Below, in pieces: positions 55,174 to 64,000 of a stretch of 64,000 bases of DNA (position 1 is the first letter of the stretch; every line of letters starts with the position of its first letter). The notes under the pieces were generated by a model. That model was not told the DNA's origin. It searched no databases and was given only the letters and a program-made list of their open reading frames with translations. The stretch lies in the NCBI GenBank assembly GCA_033964015.1, contig CM066912.1:30714532-30778531 (forward strand). Reading direction: 5' to 3'. Source of the stretch: Scolanthus callimorphus. Lineage: Eukaryota; Cnidaria; Anthozoa; Actiniaria; Edwardsiidae. Both the position numbers and the translations under genes were made by a program.

Positions 55174-58100
55174 TCATGGGTCACGTGACTTACGATCCTG
55201 TCCAAGCCCTAGTCCGCTCACAGCATAAGAAGGAGTGATATAGCCAGGTATGGAACATGACTTACGGTCCTGTCCAAGCCCTAGTCCGCTCACAGCATAA
55301 GACGGAGCGGCAACGCCAGGTATGGAACATGACTTACGGTCCTGTCCAAGCCCTAGTCCGCTCACAGCATAAGAAGGAGTGATATAGCCAGGTATGGAAC
55401 ATGACTTACGGTCCTGTCCAAGCCCTAGTCCGCTCACAGCATAAGACGGAGCGGCAACGCCAGGTATGGAACATGACTTACGTCCTGTCCAAGCCCTAGT
55501 CCGCTCACAGCATAAGAAGGAGTGATATAGCCAGGTATGGAACATGACTTACGGTCCTGTCCAAGCCCTAGTCCGCTCACAGCATAAGAGGAGTGATATA
55601 GCCAGGTATGGAACATGACTTACGGTCCTGTCCAAGCCCTAGTCCGCTGACAGCATAAGAAGGAGTGATATAGCCAGGTATGGAACATGACTTACGGTCC
55701 TGTCCAAGCCCTAGTCCGCTCACAGCATAAGACGGAGCGGCAACGCCAGGTATGGAACATGACTTACGGTCCTGTCCAAGCCCTAGTCCGCTCACAGCAT
55801 AAGAAGGAGTGATATAGCCAGGTATGGAACATGACTTACGGTCCTGTCCAAGCCCTAGTCCGCTCACAGCATAAGACGGAGTGGCAACGCCAGGTATGGA
55901 ACATGACTTACGGTCCTGTCCAAGCCCTAGTCCGCTCACAGCATAAGAAGGAGTGATATAGCCAGGTATGGAACATGACTTACGGTCCTGTCCAAGCCCT
56001 AGTCCGCTCACAGCATAAGAAGGAGTGATATAGCCAGGTATTGAACATGACTTACGGTCCTGTCCAAGCCCTAGTCCGCTCACAGCATAAGAAGGAGTGA
56101 TATAGCCAGGTATGGAACATGACTTACGGTCCTGTCCAAGCCCTAGTCCGCTCACAGCATAAGAAGGAGTGATATAGCCAGGTATGGAACATGACTTACG
56201 GTCCTGTCCAAGCCCTAGTCCGCTCACAGCATAAGAAGGAGTGATATAGCCAGGTATTGAACATGACTTACGGTCCTGTCCAAGCCCTAGTCCGCTCACA
56301 GCATAAGAAGGAGTGATATAGCCAGGTATGGAACATGACTTACGGTCCTGTCCAAGCCCTAGTCCGCTCACAGCATAAGAAGGAGTGATATAGCCAGGTA
56401 TGGAACATGACTTACGGTCCTGTCCAAGCCCTAGTCCGCTCACAGCATAAGAAGGAGTGATATAGCCAGGTATTGAACATGACTTACGGTCCTGTCCAAG
56501 CCCTAGTCCGCTGACAGCATAAGAAGGAGTGATATAGCCAGGTATTGAACATGACTTACGGTCCTGTCCAAGCCCTAGTCCGCTCACAGCATAAGAAGGA
56601 GTGATATAGCCAGGTATTGAACATGACTTACGGTCCTGTCCAAGCCCTAGTCCGCTGACAGCATAAGAAGGAGTGATATAGCCAGGTATTGAACATGACT
56701 TACGATCCTGTCCAAGCCCTAGTCCGCTCACAGCATAAGACGGAGCGGCAACGCCAGGTATGGAACATGACTTACGGTCCTGTCCAAGCCCTAGTCCGCT
56801 GACAGCATAAGAAGGAGTGATATAGCCAGGTATGGAACCTCTTTTTGTCTTCTCACACTTCCCATGCACTGAAAAGAAATGGAAATATGAACGCTCTTCA
56901 TAAGAATGGCATAGCTAAAACCTAGCCACACAATAATACACAAATACTGGACGCTAGGAAGCGAGGTCAGGGGTCAGCGGACAATCTGAAAAGCGCATGC
57001 ACTCCTTTCTGACTCTTAAGCCTGGTGTACACTAGCGACATAACGACATAAGGACGCTATGTTGCAACGAAAAAAGCACGGGAAAATAACTGAAAAAATC
57101 GATATTTTCCATGTATCTTCATCAGAGAAAACTTCACTAAAGCAATCTTAGTGTTATTTTTTTGTCGACTTCAACTTCTTGAAACCACTAAATTTTGTTC
57201 GCGTGACATTGTTCTTATGTCGTTATGTCGCAAGTGTGCACCAGGCATACCGATGGGTGTGACAATGTTATGATCTGCTGGGGGGGGGGGGGGGGGGGGG
57301 GGGGGGTTCTTCACATGTCGACCTAATAGAGGTGCTCGTCGTATTTTTTAGGGGTCAAAATCGAGTTTCAGGTATTTTTTAGGGGGTATCGGAGAAAAAT
57401 TGTGGCTTTCACTAATTAATGGTATTTTTAGGGGTACGCAAATGAAAGGATCGCAAACCCAGTAAAACGTTTTCTTTCTTTCTTCGTTAATTTATAGCTC
57501 TAAAATAAGCTTGTTTTGAGATGAGAAACAATAAACAATAACACAAAAGCTTTATTGTTGGTATTTTTTAGGGTCATTTTGTTTTATAAGGTATTTTTTA
57601 GGAGTTGGATTTTTATGTCCTGGTATTTTGTAGGGTATATTTTCCGATGTCCCGACGAGCACCCCTATCACTCTTACATGACTTTTTTCTAATGGATCCG
57701 TCTTTGAGATATTAGGCTTTAAACTTTGGTTTCTGTGCCATTTTATGGGAGAATTGGTACTTTGATCAGGAATTCTGCAAACTTTGTTCAATCATATCTA
57801 AAATTCATATTCTTCAAATTTCTTGAAATTTGGAATTATGCTTTTGGTCATAGAAACTCTTTGTATACAGAATCTTGAGCTTATATATTTAAATATGGCG
57901 AAGTTAGACATTTCATTTTTGGTCATTTCCGCTCTGTCAAAGTTACAAGCTTAGACTCATAGACCACCCTTGACCTCACTTTCATGCGCTCGCAAAATGT
58001 TGTGGGAAGACATTCTACCCCGTAGTTTCTTAACACTAGTTCGACGGCAATAATCAAATGGGAGGATTCACACTTGACACAAATAACTGATAGCAGAGAA

Positions 58101-60646
58101 AATTGACGAGAGAAGATTTATTTAAGCGAAAAGGTGTGACTGCCACCAGTCCTCTTGGCAAATCATTTCCGATGGTGTTTCAAGCTACCTGCAAACAAAA
58201 AGGAGGCCTTTTAACGTCCTCCAAAACAAGTCAACCATGTAATGGAAGAGCTCTGCTTAGCAACGGGTCCGGCAACGTTTCAGAGGAGAAAAACTAGAAT
58301 AAACCGCTAAGACTAATGGCTGATTTACACTCTGGAATTCGTCGGACTCTTTTTTTGATCCGAGACTTATTGTTCGAAGGAAACTCGGGGGCCCGACACA
58401 AACAAATCTGTTCGGCGATACCATATGTTTTTCAGTGTCGGGTCGACAACGAATGAAGTTGACAAGAAATCGGCCCGACAAATAGCAACGTGAGAACCGG
58501 TCGTAAGAGAGCGAGCCATATGCTCGGCCCCATATTTTTCAGTGTCGGGTCGACAACGAATGAAGTTGACAAGAAATCGGCCCGACAAATAGCAACGTGA
58601 GAACCAGTCGTAAGAGAGCGAGCCATTCGCCTTTGTCACACGGCAGCCATCTTGGATTTTTCTTACAGAAATGACTATGCGTGGGTGAGCTTACACGCTT
58701 GGCCTCGCTTTCATGCCAGCTTCGCTGTATTAGAAAATCCAAGATGGCTGCCGTGTGACAAAGGCGAATATGCTCGGCCCCATATTTTCGTTGATCTGGG
58801 GCTACGGAAACGCTTGCTGTACAGGCCAAGGCTAGGTAGGGGGAACAAGGAGACTCTTGACGTACACCTAGTGTCCAGTTTAGATTGAAATTATATACAT
58901 GATACTTGTATAAAGCAAACAAGTACCCTTTGAGGGAGCAACCACTTAATGCAATAGACTGACGTTAGGTTTTCTGCACGACACAGCGAAAAAGATATAC
59001 ATACATACATTATAAAGTTTATTTCACCACGGTAAAATAATCAATTACGGTAAAATATGTTTAAAATTACAGGCATAAATATAATACCACTGCTTTACAT
59101 GATTGCCGTGTAGGAAACCACTTTCTGGTACAACACCGGTGTAATTCCCGTTCTCTAACTTTGCAGAATTTTGCACGCAATTTTCACCAGAAGAGGATTA
59201 TGCTCAAAAGCAAAATATGAAGTTTTGAAGATTCGGGGAAGACAGCTTTTAGATATTATGGCCTTATTTGATCAGCAGAAGACATCTTTTTAAATCCAAG
59301 ACTAACTGCAACATTTTTAAAGTGCCACTATTATCAAAAATTAGGGTCTCCAATCTTTGCCAAATCTCCATATGTTAGGCAGCTTTGCAAAACTAGAACA
59401 ACGCTGTTTTCCGTTTTTTGATAGCTGTTTTCGTTCAGAAGTTATTAAGGTAAGAACGATATGCAAATTAGCATGGGTGAGACGTCACACTCTCAACTTG
59501 ATCAATGCCTAAATACTAAAAAGAGGTATATCTCTATACCTATTGAAGTTAGAGTGCTCAAACTTGGCAGAATGAATACTTGACTTGAACAGAGTGATGT
59601 GACTCATCAATCAGGGTTGCCATGGCAACCCCCTGGTTCCCAGGCTCCCCAGACGATTTTAGGATTTCCCGATTTTACCGCCCAGACTTCAGAATTAACC
59701 AATTTGCTTGTTACTAAAAGCGAGCTATTACTAAATAAGATAAGTGGGCATGGCAATGTAGGTTACAATTGATTTCTTCAAAAGATATAGCCTCATCTAG
59801 AATTTTGGATAGGGGTGGTCTGGAACAAAGACTGTTGCCATGGCAATCATTAAGGTAAACAAAATTATCAGGAAGAGTGAGTTCAATAACCGTGGCAAAT
59901 TTGATAGGATTTGATGGAAATCCAACAAAAATATAGACCATCAAATAATTCACCACTTTGTTTGTGAGAGTGTGACGTCATCAAGTCACACTTTGGAGCA
60001 ATGGCGGCCAAATTTCAAACTCTAATATCTTCGGAACCAAAAAAGATTTTTGAAAACGGAAAGAAGCATATTTCTTCTGAGCCTCAGCTCTTTCAAATAA
60101 GGCATAAAGTAAATAATTGCAAACTTGATAATAGTGGCACTTTAAACCCCCAAAAACACGCGATTCGACGCGAAGCAAACTTACAGAAACCTACATGAGT
60201 ACCATTTCGAGAGATGTGAAAATCGCACAAAACATTGCATATCCTCTCTTAACTTTTTTTGTTTTAATAATCGATAAAATCGATAGATTTTGAATTTGAA
60301 ACAGACTTAATGCAACACTTTTAACCCCCAAAGTCAAAAGATGATCTGACGCGAAGCAAACTCATAGAAACCTACTTGAGTATCACTTCAGTGAAATAAA
60401 AATTGAATTGAATTGAATTGACTTCAAGAGAAGATGTGAAAATCGTAAAAGATATTGCATATCTTCTCTTAACTTCTGTTTCTATAATGAACTTTTGAAA
60501 CAATAGATATACAGTGTACAGTTATAATACGTTAAGAAAGCTATGGGTACTAATTACAGATTTTGAATTTGAAACAACGACTAAATAGAAAAGAACAATG
60601 GCCTACCTGCTACACAGAGCCCTAACACAAGTAGAAGGGACTTCAT
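55174..60646 (-). CDS. Secreted protein with 24-residue tandem repeats (two exons, 3' end uncertain)
   Basis: Exon 1 (60646-60607) is a minimal signal peptide, MKSLLLVLGLCVA, ending in phase 1 at GTAGGC. Exon 2 starts at 56868 after TTTCTTTTCAG in the matching phase, reads VHGKCEKTKRG, and then enters a repeat of 24 residues (SIPGYITPSYAVSGLGLGQD followed by RKSC). The frame stays open for about 18 units to 55577; two single-base deletions (near 55587 and 55481) shift it, and the last units stop at 55174. A rarer unit type has GVAAP for GYITP. Each unit has one cysteine. The family is unknown. It may be a real repeat protein, or only the first unit may be coding, because nearly every unit contains GTAAGT, a strong donor. 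Confidence 0.55.
55180..56855 (-). repeat. 72-bp tandem array, about 23 copies
   Basis: On the reverse strand each unit has TTCCATACCTGGCTATATCA or the GGCGTTGCCGC variant, TTATGCTGTCAG, then GGACAGGACCGTAAGTCATG. Copies differ by few substitutions, mainly TGGAACATG/TTGAACATG and CTCACAGC/CTGACAGC (read on +). Confidence 0.95.
57281..57660. repeat. CCTAAAAAATACC element, inverted copy with G-run
   Basis: Counterpart of 26830-27190. A run of about 26 G abuts TTCTTCACATGTCGACCT, just as a C-run abuts the same end of the other copy. Confidence 0.8.
58433..58640. repeat. 107-bp direct duplication
   Basis: Two units starting CAGTGTCGGGTCGACAACGA and ending AGAGAGCGAGCCAT. The reverse frames here repeat each other and are not genes. 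Confidence 0.85.
58624..58769. repeat. Hairpin (ATTCGCCTTTGTCACACGG arms)
   Basis: ATTCGCCTTTGTCACACGGC with AGCCATCTTGGATTTTC at the left is exactly complemented at 58733-58769. Confidence 0.8.
59321..60141. mobile_element. TTAA-flanked inverted-repeat element (piggyBac-like)
   Basis: AGTGCCACTATTATCAA at the left and its complement TTGATAATAGTGGCACT (one mismatch region aside) at the right, with TTAA on both sides (59317-59320, 60142-60145). TTAA duplications mark piggyBac-type insertion, although TA within it would also fit mariner. Interior non-coding. Confidence 0.55.
60607..60646 (-). CDS. 24-residue repeat gene exon 1: signal peptide
   Basis: The ATG follows TTGTTTCAGCAACT, itself an acceptor, so a 5'UTR exon probably lies upstream. 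A fitting donor, TTTTCCCCG then GTAAGTTG, occurs on the reverse strand near 61140. 13 codons plus one base. Confidence 0.65.
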
Positions 60647-61149
60647 AGTTGCTGAAACAAGACAAGATGGAACAAAATGGTGATTTTATAATTCATAAAA
60701 AGAGAACATAATGGGATTGCATTTATAAGCAGCAATACGAGTTCCGAGAAACTGGACACGTCTTATTGCTATGAAAATAAATTAAAAGCAACTTTTAGTT
60801 TGAAATGGAGGAAACAAACATGGAAACAACGCTGAATCAATGTGTTTTTTCCCCACAGATTTCAGTAATATTTTAAAGATAATCGAATAATGAGGAATTC
60901 TAAGGTTCACTTGTACTATGAAGAATTGCTCGCGAACGATGAAACGAAGCAGATCGAAACGACAATCGTTACCGGTAAATCTGTCAACTTCAAATACTTC
61001 CCAAGTTAGATAAATCAAAAAGCGGAAAAATGATACAAAGAAAACTTAACTTACGCATTCACTTGAGATATGAATACTTCTAAAACTTACCCTTGCTGTG
61101 TTTTCAAAAATCTTGAAATAAATAAAAGACTATGGCAACTTACCGGGGA

Positions 61150-62650
61150 AAACACGAAGAGGATGTTGTTTTTAATCGCGGGTTGATCTGGAAATCTTAT
61201 TTCATAGCGCGCATTCCTAAGGTATGACCGGGGCGCCTCGCTTAGTGAGCACATAAATTTTTCACCATTAACATGGCGCCCTAGCATGGCCTTTGCACCT
61301 TGGAATTCCGTCAGGAAAGACCTGTTTTATCCAAACCACAACAAAATCCCAACATGACAGTATTCTGACAAAACTCCATCCATGTTCTTCCACGAAATGC
61401 TCTACATAAAATGCTATTTCCTCCGGTTCAAACTCAGCCAAATGTCAAAGTTTCACTGGTTTTGACAATCGCTTGAACAGGGTGTTTACATATTGTTTAC
61501 AAGTCGTTGCGGATCGCGAGCTTCTTGTCCAAATAAACCCCCAGCCACAAGTAAATGTTTTGCTTTCTTTATCCAAACATGAAGGTTTTCCTTATCTTCT
61601 TCTAGCGGGATTCAACGTACAACGTTTATTTTTCCTTCAGTTTTCTTCCTCTTGAACCGTTGCAGTTTTTTGCTCTGTGATTTCGTCCGCGACATACTAA
61701 ACAAAGCTTTGCGGGTCATTAAAGATTCAATCGATAGTTGGTTCCCATGCGATAGGTGTCAACTTCAAACGTGACAAGTATAGAACCCAGCACTAGGGTC
61801 ATATTGTTCTTTAGACTCACACCCCATTGACTTTATTTGGCATAAAAGAGACTGGAAAACTGTGGACCGTAACGGAATTTAAAGTCACTACGAACAGGTA
61901 ACACTTGCCTGTGTATACAAATTTTTTGTTGCAAAATGATTGATATGTGTCCTTATGCAGCACTAAAATTCCTGGCCGCTAAAAATTCAAGGCGGTACCT
62001 TTGAAAGCGCAAACAATGTCTGGAATCAGTTTGAAAACAAGGGACAAATCCAAATATATCAGGCGTGGCAAGCCTTCCCGTAGTGCGAAACTGAGCGTTT
62101 TTCGGGCTGGTAGTTTGAGATTTCATTAGACTGCTGCTCATCCTCATTTCCTGCGTACTTTTTCCGATGTCTAAGCTCTGAGGGAACGTTTCATGACAAA
62201 TATACTAAAACTTCGAGAAAGTAAAACCATTTTCCCGTTGAATTTCGTGACCGCTTTCTTCGAGTTTGTTAGAATAGCTGTGAAACGCGTGCTCGTCCTC
62301 ACGCTTATTCCCGGTCTAAGCTCTAAAACTTCAAGAGGACATTTGCTACGCAGGCCATACTAGCTATGCGCAGGTTTAGGAAAACATTGAGATTGTGCAT
62401 CCCCGTACACAGAGATGCCAGCAGGCCTAGCCCTTCGGGGAAAAGTTCGCGCGTCGATGAACGTTTTCATTGAGTACTCCCTAGTTCTGGCGCCGCGGGA
62501 AATAATCCCCATGCGTTCTTATATGTAAGGCAAATAAGCACGTGGCAATAGCATGTATTTTATCATTTAAACAAGGAGAAATTGCCCAAAATAATAAAGT
62601 TCCAGATTTGACGTGTTTGGTGAGACACTTCTAATCCATTTTTCTTGAAC
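61150..62650. other. No gene seen
   Basis: May contain the 5'UTR and promoter of the reverse-strand repeat gene (left edge). Open frames are short and unsupported. Confidence 0.4.
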
Positions 62651-62879
62651 ATATCAGCACGCAGACCTAAAATGATATGAAGGTTGTGGTTACGCCGTGC
62701 CAAATCAGTTCAACATTTCTTATATCATTCACCGTTTCAGTTGGAGGGGTGTATCCAGAGAAGAGGGGAAGAAAGGGGATGGGGGGTATACGAAGCTGGA
62801 ATCATTTAATGTTTAATGTCATTAAATGCAAGAAGATGGAGGATTTGACTGTCCGTTTTCTTATGGGTCTCTTTAAGGG

Positions 62880-63232
62880 CATTGGATGGTCTTCATCAAA
62901 TTCTCCTCATCCTGCTGCTTTCCGAGTGCTGGTGAACTTAGCATGGGCTGATGGAGTCGAAGACAACAAGGATGGGTACCCTGTGTACAGAAACGGGTGC
63001 ATCCCATGTGGGCTTGTGACATGCCCAATTTGGACTGCAAAGGCGGGAAAATGCGCGACATTTGCAACTGTTGTGATGTGTGCACAAAGTGGCTGGTGAA
63101 ACATGTGGCGGGATAGGTTATGTTCAAGGGAGATGCGACAAAGAAGCAGACCTTTTCTGTGACATATCTGAAGCAACATGGGCAAATCCAGTAGGAATTT
63201 GCACATCTACACAAGACGTTCATATACACTAA
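62880..63232 (+). pseudogene. Frameshifted IGFBP-domain secreted protein
   Basis: Three successive reading frames together spell an N-terminal IGFBP-type domain. A hydrophobic start (QILLILLLSECW, about 62899-62934) shifts into ADGVEDNKDGYPVYRNGCIP with CGLVTCP (to about 63028), then KGGKMRDICNCCDVCTK (to about 63088), then AGETCGGIGYVQGRCDKEAD and ADLFCDISE, stopping at TAA 63230. The CNCCxxC, GExCGG and GxC elements are the family hallmark (GCGCCxxC and following). Related one-domain proteins include perlustrin and SIBD types, some found in mollusc and coral mineral matrix. Signal and domain lie without an intron between them, which with about three one-base losses suggests a decayed retrocopy; assembly errors are the alternative. 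Confidence 0.6.
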
Positions 63233-63239
63233 ATGCTTA

Positions 63240-63524
63240 CTTGTTAATTAGTGAAATTCAGGAGAGGTGGGGGTTCGACGTGCCTTTAATTTCCCATACA
63301 ATCATATTTTATTTTCAATGGAAATTCCACACGGGTTGGAAGGTGGGTGGGGCATGGATATTTTCTGGAATCAGACGTCATTTATTATATTTCTTGAGCA
63401 TTTTTTGTCTCATAGAAACATATTTTATACTGATCTCAAATCTACTAAACAAATAATTTCTTGGAACTTCTTTGGGCCGAGAAATTCCAGACATTTTGTA
63501 AGAAAAGATCACAAAAATTGACCC

Positions 63525-63555
<31 letters not shown>

Positions 63556-63630
63556 ACAGACACCCCTCCAGACTTTCCACATGTCCTTCTGTAGGGGGAT
63601 ATGGATATTTTCTGGAACCACACAATAGCA
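63240..63630. repeat. C-run element related to 17628-17855
   Basis: GGATATTTTCTGGAA occurs at 63355 and 63603. A C-run followed by (CA)n lies at 63522-63558. The frames on both strands here are low-complexity by-products. Confidence 0.5.
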
Positions 63631-63734
63631 TTTAATTGTGAATAGAAACATGGCAAATAGAAGAGAAAAATGACAATATGTAACATGGAATGTGCTTCTC
63701 ATTCTGTATCATATTAAAATGCTAAGAGTGACCT

Positions 63735-63890
63735 AGCCTGCTTGCAGGCGTTGGTTTTTATCGCGTTGGTTTTTATCGCTTTGTCACTCGCTCCAGGCAT
63801 TTCCGGCGCGCATCCAAGATGGCGCCCACGACTACGAACTCGGGGGTTTTTGGGGTTTTCGCTATAAAAACCAATGCCTGCAAGCAGGCT
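63735..63890. mobile_element. 156-bp MITE with 11-bp target duplication
   Basis: AGCCTGCTTGCAGGCGTTGG at the left, CCAATGCCTGCAAGCAGGCT at the right. AAGAGTGACCT stands directly on both sides (63724-63734 and 63891-63901). Long duplications of 9-11 bp fit Mutator-like elements. A diverged half copy lies near 30010-30100. Confidence 0.8.
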
Positions 63891-64000
63891 AAGAGTGACC
63901 TTGACCAATACAATCTTTGATTTTGGATGACTCTTAGTAAAGTTGTATCATGAATTTGCTGCAGGCCATATTCACTGATAGGATTTTGCTTTTCATTAGT

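Larger units (their letters stand above)
56869..60606 (-). other. Intron of the 24-residue repeat gene
   Basis: 3.7 kb with a G-run (57281-57306), an inverted copy of the CCTAAAAAATACC element, a 107-bp direct duplication, a hairpin, and a TTAA-flanked element. The + frame at 58103-58297 is not supported by splice sites. Confidence 0.55.

Noticed and set aside
55577..56869. Bacterial-style repeat adhesin or silk-like gene by horizontal transfer
   Set aside because: A eukaryotic signal exon and splice acceptor in matching phase precede the array; base composition matches the surroundings.
62677..63099. 140-codon continuous + strand frame
   Set aside because: Only its middle part has protein sense (the IGFBP pre-domain); the first 60 codons and the end after the frame break are out of frame with the real homology.
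1..64000. Endogenous retrovirus or LINE remnants
   Set aside because: No reverse transcriptase, integrase or protease motifs were readable in any frame, and no LTR pair was found; the repeats are all TIR, foldback or tandem types.

Overview
The window is eukaryotic, most likely from an anthozoan cnidarian (sea anemone or stony coral). This rests on multi-exon genes with GT-AG introns, a tandem ShK-toxin-like (ShKT) domain gene, a short six-cysteine secreted peptide with a Lys-Arg processing site, a secreted LamG-domain protein, a single-IGFBP-domain relic, a eukaryotic tRNA-Arg with a pol III T-run, and dense small inverted-repeat DNA transposons. Genus cannot be fixed from the sequence. No bacterial operons, CRISPR arrays, rRNA or viral genes were seen.

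Layout. 1-4447: repeat-rich flank. 4448-12209 (+): a secreted protein with three ShKT domains on separate phase-1 exons, two of them joined by short Pro/His linker exons; its 3' end is not resolved. 12210-21881: a 43-bp minisatellite, then several TIR elements. 21882-26241 (+): a three-exon, 79-residue cysteine-rich peptide gene whose second intron is filled with about thirty 35-bp units, most carrying CACGTG. 26242-31167: repeats. 31168-37334 (-): a secreted, very His/Glu-rich precursor with about sixteen Lys-Arg sites and one apparent frameshift. 38403-41730: a 3.3-kb TIR transposon with a perfect 9-bp target duplication. 42392-42465 (-): tRNA-Arg(UCU). 45287-45909 (+): a possible 3' end of an unknown gene. 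47472-52384 (-): the 3' four exons of a LamG-domain protein. 52510-54070: a 69-bp minisatellite. 55174-60646 (-): a signal-peptide exon joined in phase to an exon that runs into about 23 copies of a 72-bp (24-codon) repeat. 62880-63232 (+): a frameshifted IGFBP-domain sequence, probably a pseudogene.

Common theme. The four best-supported protein genes all appear to encode secreted products. Three have a long minisatellite inside or directly continuing their coding region or introns, and most introns hold foldback elements. Nothing shows that the genes act in one pathway. The strongest candidates for undescribed biology are the six-cysteine peptide with its E-box array intron, the His/Glu-rich dibasic precursor, and the 24-residue repeat gene in which nearly every repeat carries a splice-donor sequence. 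All gene models were built by eye from splice consensus, reading phase and protein sense; no transcript or database evidence was available.
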